A DNA stretch of 64,000 nucleotides, taken from the NCBI GenBank assembly GCA_963675655.1, contig OY776489.1:1426001-1490000 (forward strand), in the 5' to 3' direction. Source of the DNA: CAXXOK01 sp963675655. Its GTDB lineage: Bacteria > Bacillota > Clostridia > Christensenellales > Aristaeellaceae. The position numbers and the translations under genes are program-made. Position 1 is the first letter of the stretch. Every line of letters begins with the position of its first letter. Shown here in pieces: positions 48,114 through 56,031 of the stretch. The notes beneath the pieces are model-generated. The model worked only from the letters and a program-made list of their open reading frames with translations. It did no database searches and had not been told where the DNA came from.

Positions 48114-48581
48114 ATGCAGTTTACGACGGAACGCTGTACCCTGCGGCCCTTTCGGGCGGAGGATATGGAAGCGTTTATGGCTTACCGTAACAATCTGGAA
48201 TGGATGCGCTATCAGGGTTTTAAGGGGCTAAGCCGCGAGCAGTACGAAAACGCGCTGCTTGCCCCCCTTTCGCTTGCGCAGGGCGCGCAGCTGGCGGTAA
48301 CCGACCGGCAAACCGGAACGCTGTTGGGCGACGTGTATATACAGCAGGATGGAGACGCCTGCTGGGTCGGGTATACCATTGCGCCGCAGTATGCCCGCAA
48401 GGGCTATGCGTTTGAAGCGGTTTCGGGGTTGATAGCGCAGCTGAAAGCGCGGGGAACCGTTTACCTGAAAGCCGGAGCGGAAAGCGGGAATGCGGCGTCG
48501 ATCGCCCTGCTGCATAAGCTGGGTTTTACGCCGCTGGGCGAAGAGGATGGCGAGCGGATTTTCGGCCTGCCGCTTACGTAA
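48114..48581 (+). CDS. GNAT N-acetyltransferase
   Basis: 155 residues from the ATG at 48114 (GAGG seven bases upstream; an earlier in-frame ATG lacks a site). RimJ/RimL-like pattern: TERCTLRPFRAEDMEAFMAYRNN at the N-terminus, WVGYTIAPQYARKGYAFEAV as the acetyl-CoA-binding motif A, and AGAESGNAASIALLHKLGF as motif B. The acceptor amine is unknown. It follows the ROK kinase gene by about 100 bp. Confidence 0.85.
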   Translation: MQFTTERCTLRPFRAEDMEAFMAYRNNLEWMRYQGFKGLSREQYENALLAPLSLAQGAQLAVTDRQTGTLLGDVYIQQDGDACWVGYTIAPQYARKGYAFEAVSGLIAQLKARGTVYLKAGAESGNAASIALLHKLGFTPLGEEDGERIFGLPLT

Positions 48582-48778
48582 ACGGCCGTCCGGTTTCCGG
48601 TTTGCGTTTTCGTGGCTGGACAAGTTATGAGCTTATGGTTTTATTCGTAGCGCGGCGCAAGGGCAGCCGCGGGCGAATCAAACATGCGTAAAGTGATGAA
48701 CCGGCATGTAAAGCCGACCAACGCTGCAATGTTTCTCCCCATCCAACGCCGCGTGGCCCGGCGCAAAAAAATCATCGT

Positions 48779-48828
48779 AAAAAGGCCGCCTTTCATGCCG
48801 ATAGAGCACAGAAGAGCGGCCTTGCTGT
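48779..48828 (-). terminator. terminator of the regulator gene
   Basis: On the minus strand AAGGCCGC pairs with GCGGCCTT, followed by TTTAC and later T-rich sequence; it lies 20 bp downstream of the regulator stop. Confidence 0.6.
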
Positions 48829-48848
48829 TTACCGTAGGTTGGCGGTGC

Positions 48849-49559
48849 TTACCGCCTGCGGTAGCCCGCGGGGGTCATGCCGGTGTGGCGCTGAAAATGC
48901 TCGCGAAAATACTTGGCGTCGCTGTACCCTACCATCGCACCGACTTCTTTTACGGTGTAGCGGTAGTTGTTTAGCAGCCGGCAGGCTTCGCGCATGCGGA
49001 TGCGGGTAAGATAATCCTTATAGTTCACCCCAAGCTCCCGGCGAAACAGCGTACCCAGATAGGACGGGCTGATGTAGGCGCGGTCGGCAATATCCGCAAG
49101 GGTGATGTTATGGTCGAAATTCAAATCGATATAGCTTTTGGCAATGGCGATGATGCGGGAGTAGGAGGCGTACTCGCTGCCGTTAAACTGCAGCCGGCTG
49201 ACGATGGAACGCACCGCGCGGTTCAGCTCGGGCCGGTTGGTCGGCTTGGGGATAAAATCTTCCACATCCAGCTGCACGGCCAAGCGTGCGTTTGCAAACG
49301 TGGTATCTTCGCTGACGATTAAAAAGTGCGTGTTTACGCCGCCGTCCGATATTTTACGGATCACGTCAAAAGCCGTCATATCCGCAAAGGCAATATTGGT
49401 AATTACCAGCTCCGGCCGGTTGGTGTGTATCTGCTCCAGCAGCTGTGCGCCGGTGGAGACGCGGCCGGTAATTTCGATGCCGAAGCGTTCGCAATCCAAA
49501 ATGCGGCAGATGCTGTTGATCTCCGCCGGATCGTGATCGGCAATAATCGCTTGAAACAT
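48849..49559 (-). CDS. orphan response regulator with AraC-type output, degenerate receiver
   Basis: 236 residues from the ATG at 49559 (AAGGAGG upstream). An N-terminal CheY-like receiver (residues 1-120) is followed by an AraC helix-turn-helix pair (ITLADIADRAYISPSYLGTLFRRE and TVKEVGAMVGYSDAKYFREHFQRHTGMTPAGYR), the YesN layout. The usual phospho-acceptor aspartate in VITDI is replaced by Asn55 (ELVITNIAF); the switch serine and the KP lysine remain. No histidine kinase is encoded in the window. It probably controls the allose genes, since its own promoter and that of alsB share a 46-bp element, and may respond to a ligand or protein rather than phosphorylation. Confidence 0.85.
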   Translation of the reverse strand: MFQAIIADHDPAEINSICRILDCERFGIEITGRVSTGAQLLEQIHTNRPELVITNIAFADMTAFDVIRKISDGGVNTHFLIVSEDTTFANARLAVQLDVEDFIPKPTNRPELNRAVRSIVSRLQFNGSEYASYSRIIAIAKSYIDLNFDHNITLADIADRAYISPSYLGTLFRRELGVNYKDYLTRIRMREACRLLNNYRYTVKEVGAMVGYSDAKYFREHFQRHTGMTPAGYRRR

Positions 49560-49657
49560 CAAGCATCCTCCTTTTCCGGGAGTCGTGTGCAGCAGGAGGC
49601 TATGACCGGGTAGGCCATGAAGATCCCCATGTTAACAATCCATCATTTGCGATGCCC

Positions 49658-49688
49658 ATGATAGTGCGTTAAGGGGGGCGCTCGTCAA
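49658..49688 (-). promoter_or_regulatory. promoter of the regulator gene
   Basis: On the minus strand TTGACG (49688-49683) and TATCAT (49663-49658) with a long 19-bp spacer, or ACTATC with 17 bp. The shared element begins 17 bp upstream of the -35. Confidence 0.5.
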
Positions 49689-49705
49689 CGGGTAAAGGGC
49701 GAAAT

Positions 49706-49751
49706 TCGTGGATTTACCACCCTTGAGTGTGACTTCACCCCCTTATTTTAG
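49706..49751 (-). promoter_or_regulatory. putative operator for the AraC-type regulator, copy 2
   Basis: Ungapped match to 46926-46971 (30 of 46 bases), placed 17 bp upstream of the regulator -35 just as copy 1 is placed for alsB. Autoregulation is the simplest reading. Confidence 0.6.
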
Positions 49752-49800
49752 CATAAAACATTTAATTTGAACAGGAAACGAAAGGGGTTTCAACATAGTC

Positions 49801-49950
49801 TCATCCGTGTAAACGGAAGGCGTAACCAGACGGAACAAACGCCCTCCTGTGAGGACGGCAGGCGGCGTGCAAAGAACGCGGCATAGTTGCGGGAGTGGCG
49901 CACACGACCAGGTGAAGCCCGCAAGGAGCCGCGCTTGGGACTACGGATGA
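49801..49950. ncRNA. candidate structured RNA or palindromic element
   Basis: TCATCCGT (49801-49808) is the exact complement of ACGGATGA (49943-49950), enclosing about 134 bases with nested pairing: CGCGGC (near 49877) with GCCGCG (near 49928), GCGGG with CCCGC inside that, and a GGAAGGCGT/ACGCCCTCC hairpin with one mismatch near the 5' side. It lies between the regulator promoter and the DUF4256 gene and is much more GC-rich than the 49740-49790 stretch before it. No protein frame is convincing. The strand and family are unknown. Confidence 0.4.
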
Positions 49951-50036
49951 AATGCAAGTTGGCATGTTCAACAATCATTGGATGATACAGATATAGGAAC
50001 CGTAAGACCGCCCATCAGAAAGAGAGGCGCAGGATA

Positions 50037-50600
50037 ATGCCGAAAAAGAAAACCTTGCCGGATACGCAGCGGGAAGCGTTGCTTGCTACCCTGCAAGCGC
50101 GTTTTACACAAAACCCCGCCCGTCACGAAAACTTGGAATGGGCCGCCGTACGCGGACGGCTGGAAACACAGCCCGATAAACTGGCGGCGCTGTTTGCTAT
50201 GGAGCAAACCGGCGGCGAGCCGGATGTGACTGGGTTGGAACCGTACACCGGCGAAGTTGTATTTGCCGATTGCGCTGCGGAAACGCCCGCGGGGCGCAGA
50301 AGCCTGTGCTATGATACCGAGGCGCTCAACGCCCGCAAGGCGAATAAACCGCAAAACAGCGCTGTTGCCATGGCGGCGGAAATGGGCGTGGAGCTGATGA
50401 CGGAAGCTGCGTACCGCGACCTGCAACAGCTGGGCGCGTTTGACGAGAAAACCAGCAGCTGGGTGCTTACCCCGCCAGAGGTTCGGCAGCGGGGCGGTGC
50501 GCTGTTCTGCGACCGCCGCTACGGACAGGTGTTTACGTACCATAACGGCGCGGATTCGTATTATGCCGCCAGAGGGTTCAGGGCGATACTGCGGGTGTAA
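50037..50600 (+). CDS. DUF4256 domain protein
   Basis: 187 residues. The sequence matches the DUF4256 family across its length: a basic start, RFTQNPARHENLEWAAVRGRL, LFAMEQTGGEPDVTG, GRRSLCYDTEALNARK, and a C-terminal block GGALFCDRRYGQVFTYHNGADSYYAARGFR. The family is widespread in bacteria and of unknown function. ATG 50037 is preceded by AGAGGCGCAGGAT. It stands alone and is followed by a clear terminator. Confidence 0.85.
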   Translation: MPKKKTLPDTQREALLATLQARFTQNPARHENLEWAAVRGRLETQPDKLAALFAMEQTGGEPDVTGLEPYTGEVVFADCAAETPAGRRSLCYDTEALNARKANKPQNSAVAMAAEMGVELMTEAAYRDLQQLGAFDEKTSSWVLTPPEVRQRGGALFCDRRYGQVFTYHNGADSYYAARGFRAILRV

Positions 50601-50637
50601 GCCCGACCGCCGCGGACGCGGCATAAAACAAGATAAA

Positions 50638-50692
50638 GTAAAAGAAGCGGATTAGCCTTTTCGTGCGTTGTGCAGGCTGATGCGCTTCTTTT
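50638..50692 (+). terminator. terminator of the DUF4256 gene
   Basis: AAAAGAAGCG pairs with CGCTTCTTTT with an imperfect interior, followed by CATTTTC. It probably also serves the convergent gene. Confidence 0.65.
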
Positions 50693-50727
50693 CATTTTCT
50701 GCTGTATGCGCCCAGGTATACGGCCTT

Positions 50728-51420
50728 CTATGAGAACTTTGCGGCGATCGCGCTTACGTTATCGGTGCTGAAGGCAAACCATAGGGGACGGTCTTTTTGC
50801 TCGATTACGGCGGTATAGGCGTTATACTCCGCTTCGGTAACGGCCTGATCGCCGATATAATACAGCACGCCAGTATCGCCGCTGCTGCTGTGGCAGGTAT
50901 CGGTCCGTTCCAGTTGATTTTTACTAAACTGAATGCGATACCAGCTGTTATCCATAGCACCGTCGGAGCCGAACAGGTCGCCTTCCAGTGTTACAGCCTC
51001 CATGGCACGCAAACCGAGGCAAAAACCTTGTACGGTACCCTCGGCATAATGAAAAATTTCATAGAATTCAGGGTATCCTTCGGTGTCAACCAGCTCCAGT
51101 ATCAGCTCCGGCAGGCCGTCGGCATCCAAATCCATCACGCAAAAACGGCTGTATGTACAAGACGAGCCAAACACCTGCGCGTACCATTCATTGTCCGTAT
51201 CCGAAAAAGTCTGTTCGTGTACGAAGCCGTAGGGGCTGTCGGGTTCGTTGCATAACAGATAGGGCTGTTGATCCAGCACCACAGCCGTATACGCCTGCAT
51301 AACGGCTTTGGGCGTGGGTGTTTCCTGCTGGGCAAAAGCACAGGCAGGGAAGAGGAATAGTAACATGAAAATGGTTGTGTACAGGAAACGGGGAAAGATA
51401 CGGGAAAAGAAGTTTTTCAT
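50728..51420 (-). CDS. exported hypothetical protein
   Basis: 230 residues from the ATG at 51420. A basic N-terminus and a hydrophobic stretch (FLYTTIFMLLFLFPACAFA) form a signal peptide; the PAC segment might serve as a lipobox-like site, but AFA cleavage is equally possible. The mature part has a segment MDLDADGLPELILEL resembling the calcium-binding loops of FG-GAP/VCBS-type repeats, followed by acidic beta-rich sequence. I do not recognise a family beyond this. The ribosome binding site is weak. Presumably acts at the cell surface. Confidence 0.65.
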   Translation of the reverse strand: MKNFFSRIFPRFLYTTIFMLLFLFPACAFAQQETPTPKAVMQAYTAVVLDQQPYLLCNEPDSPYGFVHEQTFSDTDNEWYAQVFGSSCTYSRFCVMDLDADGLPELILELVDTEGYPEFYEIFHYAEGTVQGFCLGLRAMEAVTLEGDLFGSDGAMDNSWYRIQFSKNQLERTDTCHSSSGDTGVLYYIGDQAVTEAEYNAYTAVIEQKDRPLWFAFSTDNVSAIAAKFS

Positions 51421-51750
51421 CCATACCGCCACTTTTCGTATTTTTTGGCAGCGCGGTCTATCTTTGCGCTGTGGCTAAGCTGTTGTGTGCAGTCATAGAA
51501 CGCCGTAGCGGGGCAAAACCATGCACAGGGAAACCGTTCTTTATCGTAAAGTGCTTCATCGGTTTCTGGCGGCTGGGAAAACCATGCTAAAAATGCGTCG
51601 ATATTTTATAGAAGGGTTCAACCGGGAATGGAGGTGTACGGCAAGCGGCTGAAAAATTGCATGCAGAAAAAAACGGCGCTGCGGACAGCAGCCTTGGTAT
51701 TGTGAACCGGAAAGAACCAACGGAAGGAATAACGCGCAGGAGGAGAAAGC
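51421..51750. other. intergenic region, no gene seen
   Basis: No frame with both a start signal and a recognisable product. It separates the exported protein gene from the broken rhaM and ends with the AGGAGGAG site (51738-51745) that once served rhaM. Confidence 0.4.
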
Positions 51751-52066
51751 ATGGAACGTTTTGCGTGGAAGGGCCGCATTTAAAAGGGCATGGAAGCGCA
51801 GTATAAACGGCGGCATGATGAAATATGGCCGGAAACAAAGGAAATGCTCAAATCCGCGGGCATCCGCAATTACGCCATCTGGAGCGATGGGGAAACCGTA
51901 TTTAGCTATTGCAAGTGCGAAAAAGGTATCGCCTTTGCCCAGCAGGCACAGGCAGGCAGTCCGGTGGTCGGCCGCTGGAACGAGTACATGCAGCCGGTAC
52001 GGGAGCTGGATATGGACTGCGACCGGGGCGCAGCCGAAACTGCGGCAAGTGTTTTTGCTGGAATAG
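51751..52066 (+). pseudogene. rhaM: L-rhamnose mutarotase, disrupted by a stop and a frameshift
   Basis: With the ATG at 51751 and AGGAGGAG upstream the product begins MERFAWKGRI, then meets an in-frame TAA at 51781-51783; a single T for A change from AAA (Lys) explains it. It continues KGMEAQYKRRHDEIWPETKE, IRNYAIWSDGETVFSYCKCE and PVVGRWNEYMQPVRELDMD, all typical of RhaM. One surplus base near T52018 then shifts the frame; the expected tail ATGAQPKLRQVFLLE is in the next frame and stops at 52064-52066. Repaired, it would be 104-105 residues, the normal RhaM length. RhaM interconverts rhamnose anomers. An intact aldolase rhaD follows about 800 bp downstream. Confidence 0.85.
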
Positions 52067-52177
52067 GCGAAAAATGCCGGTGATACGGGGCGTATCGGCG
52101 CTGTTTGCTTGCCTCATTTAGCGTTGTAGAATACCGGCGTGAAGCAAAGAGGAAATATTACGGTAACATGCTAATAT

Positions 52178-52209
52178 TTGACAAATTCGTGGTTTTATGA
52201 TAGTATAAT
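52178..52209 (+). promoter_or_regulatory. possible promoter of the downstream RNA
   Basis: TTGACA at 52178-52183 and a perfect TATAAT at 52204-52209, but 20 bp apart, which is longer than optimal. Confidence 0.4.
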
Positions 52210-52215
52210 AGTACA

Positions 52216-52376
52216 GATGGGAGAGGATCCCATCTTGAGCGACGAAACCAGTACCGATTCAAGTTCCGGTAGGTGGTGGAGCTCACCGTAGGGTTGCGCG
52301 AATGCCTCAACTTGAATAGGCCATGCAGATGGCTGAAAGAAAACGCGAGAACACAGGAGCGAAAAGCTCCTGTGTT
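52216..52376 (+). ncRNA. candidate structured RNA with a 9-bp pseudoknot
   Basis: It begins with a GATGGGA/TCCCATC hairpin (52216-52234), then a TACCG/CGGTA hairpin (52252-52271) whose loop ATTCAAGTT (52257-52265) is the exact complement of AACTTGAAT at 52309-52317, a GCCAT/ATGGC hairpin (52320-52333), and finally an 11-bp AACACAGGAGC/GCTCCTGTGTT stem with a GAAAA loop (52350-52376), a weak terminator. No coding frame fits. It could be a small RNA or a riboswitch-type leader; rhaD starts 490 bases later, which is far. I cannot assign a known class. Confidence 0.5.
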
Positions 52377-52868
52377 TCGTATATACGGAAAAATGACGGC
52401 GGTTTACCGTAAATGTACGGGCAACGGCTTTGTTTCGGCTACGATGCCGTATAAGGCGAGCAAACCAAAGCGGCGCAGGTAAGCGCGGCGGCGACGCAAT
52501 GCGGTAAAAACGGCTGTAAATTGCGCTGCCGCTTTTTGGAGCGTTTCGGAAGATGCCCGAAACCCTGGACGATGAAAATAGAGGAAATTGGACAGTATAG
52601 GCGAATTGTTTACTACGTTGAAAGTATAATACGTTTTTTGTATTGATGTATAGCGTATGACCAATGCACTTACGCACCGATTTGAATACGCCGTATATTG
52701 TGCGTCCTGCGGGAAAAAGGCGTTTTGCCAAACAGCGAGACGCGTGCCTACCGGCTCCTTGATGCCGGGAAAGTTCATCTTTTGCCAACGCGGAATGTTC
52801 CGCCAAGGGCTCAGGTTTACTGCGGCTGCTGCCTGCAGGGCCAATGTTTTGAAAGCGAGGGAAAACCG
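52377..52868. other. intergenic region before rhaD
   Basis: About 490 bases with no convincing gene. The rhaD frame stays open upstream of its start but lacks conserved sequence. Remnants of a rhamnose operon might once have lain here, but I cannot identify any. Confidence 0.35.
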
Positions 52869-53711
52869 ATGAAGATGACGGATCTGCAATCCATCCAAAA
52901 GGTAGTGCGCACCTGCAACGATGGTTGGCTGCAGGGCTGGCACGAGCGCAACGGCGGTAACCTGACCTATCGCATGAACCCGGCGGAGGTGGTGCAGTGC
53001 AAGCCGTTTTTGGCGGCGCATCCCGGCGAGTGGACGACGATGGATGTAACGGCGCAGAATCTGGCGGGAGAATACTTTATTTCCACCGGCAGCGGACGGT
53101 TTATGCGCAATGTATCGCTGGTACCGCAAAGCAACCTGTGTATTTTGGAAATTAACGAGCAGGGCAACGCGTGGCGCATTGTCTGGGGGCTGGAGGAGGG
53201 CGGCGTGCCCACCAGCGAGTTTCCCAGCCATTTTTTAAACCACAGCGTATGCAAAACGGCCTCCTGCGGCACAAGCCGCGTCATCTACCATGCGCACACC
53301 CCGAACGTAATCGCCATGACCTACATCCTGCCGCTGACGGCCAAAGCGTTTTCCCGCGCGCTGTGGAAAAGCGCCACCGAATGCCCCGTGGTGTTTCCCA
53401 GCGGCGTGGGCGTGGTGCCGTGGATGGTGCCCGGCGGGGCGGAAATCGCGCTGGCGACCAGCGAACTGATGAAGCAGTATGACGCTGTCGTTTGGGCGCA
53501 CCACGGCTTGTTTGTTAGCGGGTCGGATTTGGACACGGCGTTTGGGCTGATGCACACCATTGAGAAAGCCGCCGAGATCTACATGAAAGTGCTGTCCTCC
53601 GGCGCGCCCCTGCTGCAAACCATTTCCGATGACGATTTGCGCGCTATTGCCAAGGCGTTTCACGTGCCCATTCGGGAAGCGTTTTTGCAGGAGGACGACG
53701 AAAACGACTAA
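52869..53711 (+). CDS. rhaD: rhamnulose-1-phosphate aldolase
   Basis: 280 residues from the ATG at 52869 (GAGGG upstream). Class II aldolase of the RhaD type: GWHERNGGNLTYR at the N-terminus, YFISTGSGRFMRNV, IYHAHTPNVIAMTYI with two zinc-binding histidines and WAHHGLFVSG with another. It splits L-rhamnulose 1-phosphate into dihydroxyacetone phosphate and lactaldehyde. No rhaA or rhaB is in the window, and rhaM upstream is broken, so rhaD here is either part of a dispersed pathway or a survivor of operon decay. An ATCACCCT/AGGGTGAT hairpin (53743-53781) follows. Confidence 0.92.
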   Translation: MKMTDLQSIQKVVRTCNDGWLQGWHERNGGNLTYRMNPAEVVQCKPFLAAHPGEWTTMDVTAQNLAGEYFISTGSGRFMRNVSLVPQSNLCILEINEQGNAWRIVWGLEEGGVPTSEFPSHFLNHSVCKTASCGTSRVIYHAHTPNVIAMTYILPLTAKAFSRALWKSATECPVVFPSGVGVVPWMVPGGAEIALATSELMKQYDAVVWAHHGLFVSGSDLDTAFGLMHTIEKAAEIYMKVLSSGAPLLQTISDDDLRAIAKAFHVPIREAFLQEDDEND

Positions 53712-53878
53712 CCCGGTTGCCTAAAGCACAGAAAAAAGACAAATCACCCTGCGTACGGTTGCCTGCCGCGCGTAGGGTGATCCTTACGTAAAAACATCGC
53801 TTTGTAAAAGCCCGTCCCCTTTCAAAATCCAAAGGGTTGTTGTATAATGAGGATAATCACAATGAGGGAGTGAGGCTA

Positions 53879-54142
53879 GTGGCTACGGAAATGAACGGTA
53901 CAACCAGATTCTCCCCTGTGGTGGAGGGCACGGATCGTGCCAGCGATATTCTGGAGCATGTATACCGTGCGCTGCAGGCCAAGGGGTACGACCCGGTAAC
54001 GCAGCTGGTGGGGTACATTATCTCCGGCGACCCCACTTACATTACCAGCTATAATCAGGCACGCAGTATGGTGTGCCGGCTGGAACGCGATGAAATTGTA
54101 GAAGAGCTCGTGCGGGCCTACGTGAAGGGGCTGGACGCGTGA
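53879..54142 (+). CDS. ireB: IreB family regulatory phosphoprotein
   Basis: 87 residues from the GTG at 53879 (GAGGGAG upstream), giving MATEMNGTTRFSPVVEGTDRAS. The family core is complete: ILEHVYRALQAKGYDPVTQLVGYIISGDPTYITSYNQARSMV. IreB (former DUF965/UPF0297) is a target of the IreK Ser/Thr kinase and affects envelope stress tolerance in enterococci. The order ireB-ruvX-DUF1292 is conserved in Firmicutes (yrzL-yrrK-yrzB in Bacillus). TATAAT at 53843-53848 is a likely -10. It overlaps ruvX by four bases. Confidence 0.92.
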   Translation: MATEMNGTTRFSPVVEGTDRASDILEHVYRALQAKGYDPVTQLVGYIISGDPTYITSYNQARSMVCRLERDEIVEELVRAYVKGLDA

Positions 54143-54573
54143 CGGATAACCGGCGGATTATCGCGCTGGATGTGGGCGACGTGCGCATCGGCGTAGCGGT
54201 CAGCGATCCTACGCGTACCATTGCCCAGCCGCTGGAAGTGTATAAGCGCGTCGGCTTTGGGCCGGACAGCCGCTATGTGCAGGCGCTGTGCGAAAAGTAC
54301 CAAACCACCGACGTATTGCTGGGGCTGCCCCTGAATATGGACGGCACCCGCGGCGGGCAGGCGCAGAAGGTGCAGGCCTTTGGCGATGTGCTGACCGGGC
54401 TGGGCTTGCGTATATTGTATACCGATGAACGCATGACCACCGTAACCGCCGAACAGGCGCTGATCGCCGGCGGCGTGCGGCGCGACGGCCGTAAACAGCA
54501 TGTGGATAAACTGGCCGCCACCATTATACTGGAGCAATATCTGGCGGGCGGGGAAACGCCCCCCAAAGCATAG
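54139..54573 (+). CDS. ruvX: Holliday junction resolvase-like protein RuvX/YqgF
   Basis: 144 residues starting with GTG 54139, overlapping the ireB stop as GTGA. The RNase-H-like fold shows ALDVGDVRIGVAVSDP with the first catalytic aspartate, LLGLPLNMDGTRGGQAQKV, YTDERMTTVTAEQ with the glutamate and QHVDKLAATIILEQYL with the last aspartate. YqgF acts in 16S rRNA 5'-end maturation in E. coli and may process junctions elsewhere. Cytosolic; co-transcribed with its conserved neighbours. Confidence 0.93.
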   Translation: MTDNRRIIALDVGDVRIGVAVSDPTRTIAQPLEVYKRVGFGPDSRYVQALCEKYQTTDVLLGLPLNMDGTRGGQAQKVQAFGDVLTGLGLRILYTDERMTTVTAEQALIAGGVRRDGRKQHVDKLAATIILEQYLAGGETPPKA

Positions 54574-54602
54574 CGCAGCCGAAAGGCAAAGGAGCGACTT
54601 GT

Positions 54603-54908
54603 ATGAAGGATCAGGAGCAAAACGAATCCGAAGAGCTGATGCAAACGGTGACGCTGCAGGATGAAGACGGCAACGATTTGAACTTCGACCATCTGGCCAC
54701 GGTGGAATACGGCGGCAGCCACTACATCTTGCTGGAAGCGCAGCAGGACATGGAGGACTGCAAACAGGGCGAAAGCATCATCCTGAAAATTGAACAGGAC
54801 GAAGCCGGAGACGATGTGTACGCTACCATTGAGGACGAGGACGAGTACCAGCAGGTATACCAGAAATGCCTGCAACTGATGGAAGAAGAGGACGAGGAAG
54901 AAGAATAA
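54603..54908 (+). CDS. DUF1292 protein
   Basis: 101 residues, very acidic. The core MQTVTLQDEDGNDLNFDHLATVEYGG followed by YILLEAQQD matches DUF1292, and the C-terminus is an acidic run (MEEEDEEEE). The family is of unknown function and almost always follows ireB-ruvX in Firmicutes, as here (30-bp gap, AAAGGAG upstream). A second, divergent member with a cysteine cluster lies at 58226-58639. Confidence 0.9.
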   Translation: MKDQEQNESEELMQTVTLQDEDGNDLNFDHLATVEYGGSHYILLEAQQDMEDCKQGESIILKIEQDEAGDDVYATIEDEDEYQQVYQKCLQLMEEEDEEEE

Positions 54909-54930
54909 CCTTATCCAAAGGGTGATAAAG

Positions 54931-54965
54931 CTAAGACGCCGCGAAGCATTTTTCGCGGCGTTAGC
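54931..54965 (+). terminator. hairpin after the ireB operon
   Basis: CGCCGCGAA pairs with TTCGCGGCG, extended by CTAA/TTAG. The T tract is weak. A similar CGCCGCGAA...TTTTTCGCGG hairpin recurs at about 55122-55144. Confidence 0.6.
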
Positions 54966-54970
54966 CTATT

Positions 54971-55060
54971 TTAAAAGTCTAGTCTGCGTTGTCAGCCGCG
55001 GGATGGTAAGGGGCATCACTTACAAACGAGTAAGCGCAGCCCCTTGACAACCTTGCTTCC
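54971..55060. repeat. intergenic repeat element, copy B
   Basis: Starts TTAAAAGTCTAGTCTG right after the hairpin and carries AAGGGG (55008-55013) pairing with CCCCTT (55040-55045) around CTTAC (55019-55023) pairing with GTAAG (55030-55034). Sequence and fold match copy A at 15693-15857; the first 20 bases also match 40760-40780. 55061-55362 holds further hairpins and no gene. Confidence 0.6.
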
Positions 55061-55362
55061 TAGTAACGCGAGCTTTTGAAACGGGCTGATAGTGGATCGT
55101 TACACAAGGTTTATAACACACTGACGCCGCGAAATTTTTCGCGGTATTTCTGTTTGCTAAAAAACGCATCTACTTTGTCGCCTGCACCTAGGCGGTCACG
55201 TACGTCCGCGTACGCGCCTACCTCGCTGCGGCTTGGTTTCGCGTATCTGCGCCTTCTTGCACAAGCAGGGTGTTTTTCGTATGTGGGGTTTATATTCATT
55301 TGCGGTGTTGCGAAAAATTTCAAACGCTCTGCTTGCGGTATCAAGCGGCTTGGATAGGCGCG

Positions 55363-55854
55363 TCAGGGGCGGATGTCGACGCTTTTAATTTGCGCGTAAA
55401 AATCGAAGAGCACCGCCATATCGGCGGGCCGCAGCGCAATGCAGCCCTGTGTCCAGTCCGTATCCACCGGGCCTTCGTGCAGGTAAATTTCGCCGCCCAG
55501 CGCCGTGCCCCATGGCGGTCTGCGCCCTTCGCGGTGGGCGGCGATAATAGCGTTTCGCGTTTCGGCGGTAATAGCGCCCCGCGCACAGGCAAGCTGCGCA
55601 TCCCGCTCGCTGGGGTAGCTGATGCCCAGACTTTTACCGTACTTCCCCTGCGCCTTGACCAGGCAGATGGTGTACACGCCTTCCGGCGTGCGGCCGTCGC
55701 CCTCCCGCGTTTTAGCACCTTGCGGTACGCGGCCAAGCGCCACAGGCGCACGCAGCAGTACCTTCCCGTCCTCAAACAGCGTCAGCAACCGGTTTGCTTT
55801 TTCCACAACCACCCGCACAGCGCGCCCGCCTTCTTCCCTCGCAAATTTGAACAT
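55363..55854 (-). CDS. L,D-transpeptidase catalytic domain (YkuD) protein
   Basis: 163 residues from the ATG at 55854. The YkuD signature is clear: GGEIYLHEG (His126) and DWTQGCIALRPADM (Thr135, catalytic Cys138), with earlier GRVPQGAKTREGDGRTPEGVY typical of the fold. Such enzymes cross-link peptidoglycan stems (3-3 links) or attach proteins, outside the membrane. The predicted start lacks a clear signal peptide and a good ribosome binding site; the reading frame stays open upstream but there runs antisense through the foldase gene. A missing or misplaced N-terminus is therefore possible. Confidence 0.78.
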   Translation of the reverse strand: MFKFAREEGGRAVRVVVEKANRLLTLFEDGKVLLRAPVALGRVPQGAKTREGDGRTPEGVYTICLVKAQGKYGKSLGISYPSERDAQLACARGAITAETRNAIIAAHREGRRPPWGTALGGEIYLHEGPVDTDWTQGCIALRPADMAVLFDFYAQIKSVDIRP

Positions 55855-56031
55855 ACTGCAACATTCTGTAAACCCTGTGCAAAACCCTTGCGCGCAGGAT
55901 GTGCGTGTGTCATAATAAAATAAGCGTTGCATATAGCCGCTTGTAAGAAAACATGTGGAAATATTGAACGGGATTACCGTATTCTCAACAAACTGCTTTG
56001 GTAACAAAGCAAAGGAAAGGACGAAATAAGA

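Noticed and set aside
51781..51783. Recoding or readthrough of the in-frame TAA in rhaM
   Set aside because: A frameshift near the 3' end also disrupts the gene, so simple decay explains both better; no recoding signal is visible.
52186..52200. Third copy of the AraC-type operator near the 52216 RNA
   Set aside because: Only TTCGTGG and a TTTA match; the AGTG and C-rich blocks are missing, so chance similarity is likely.
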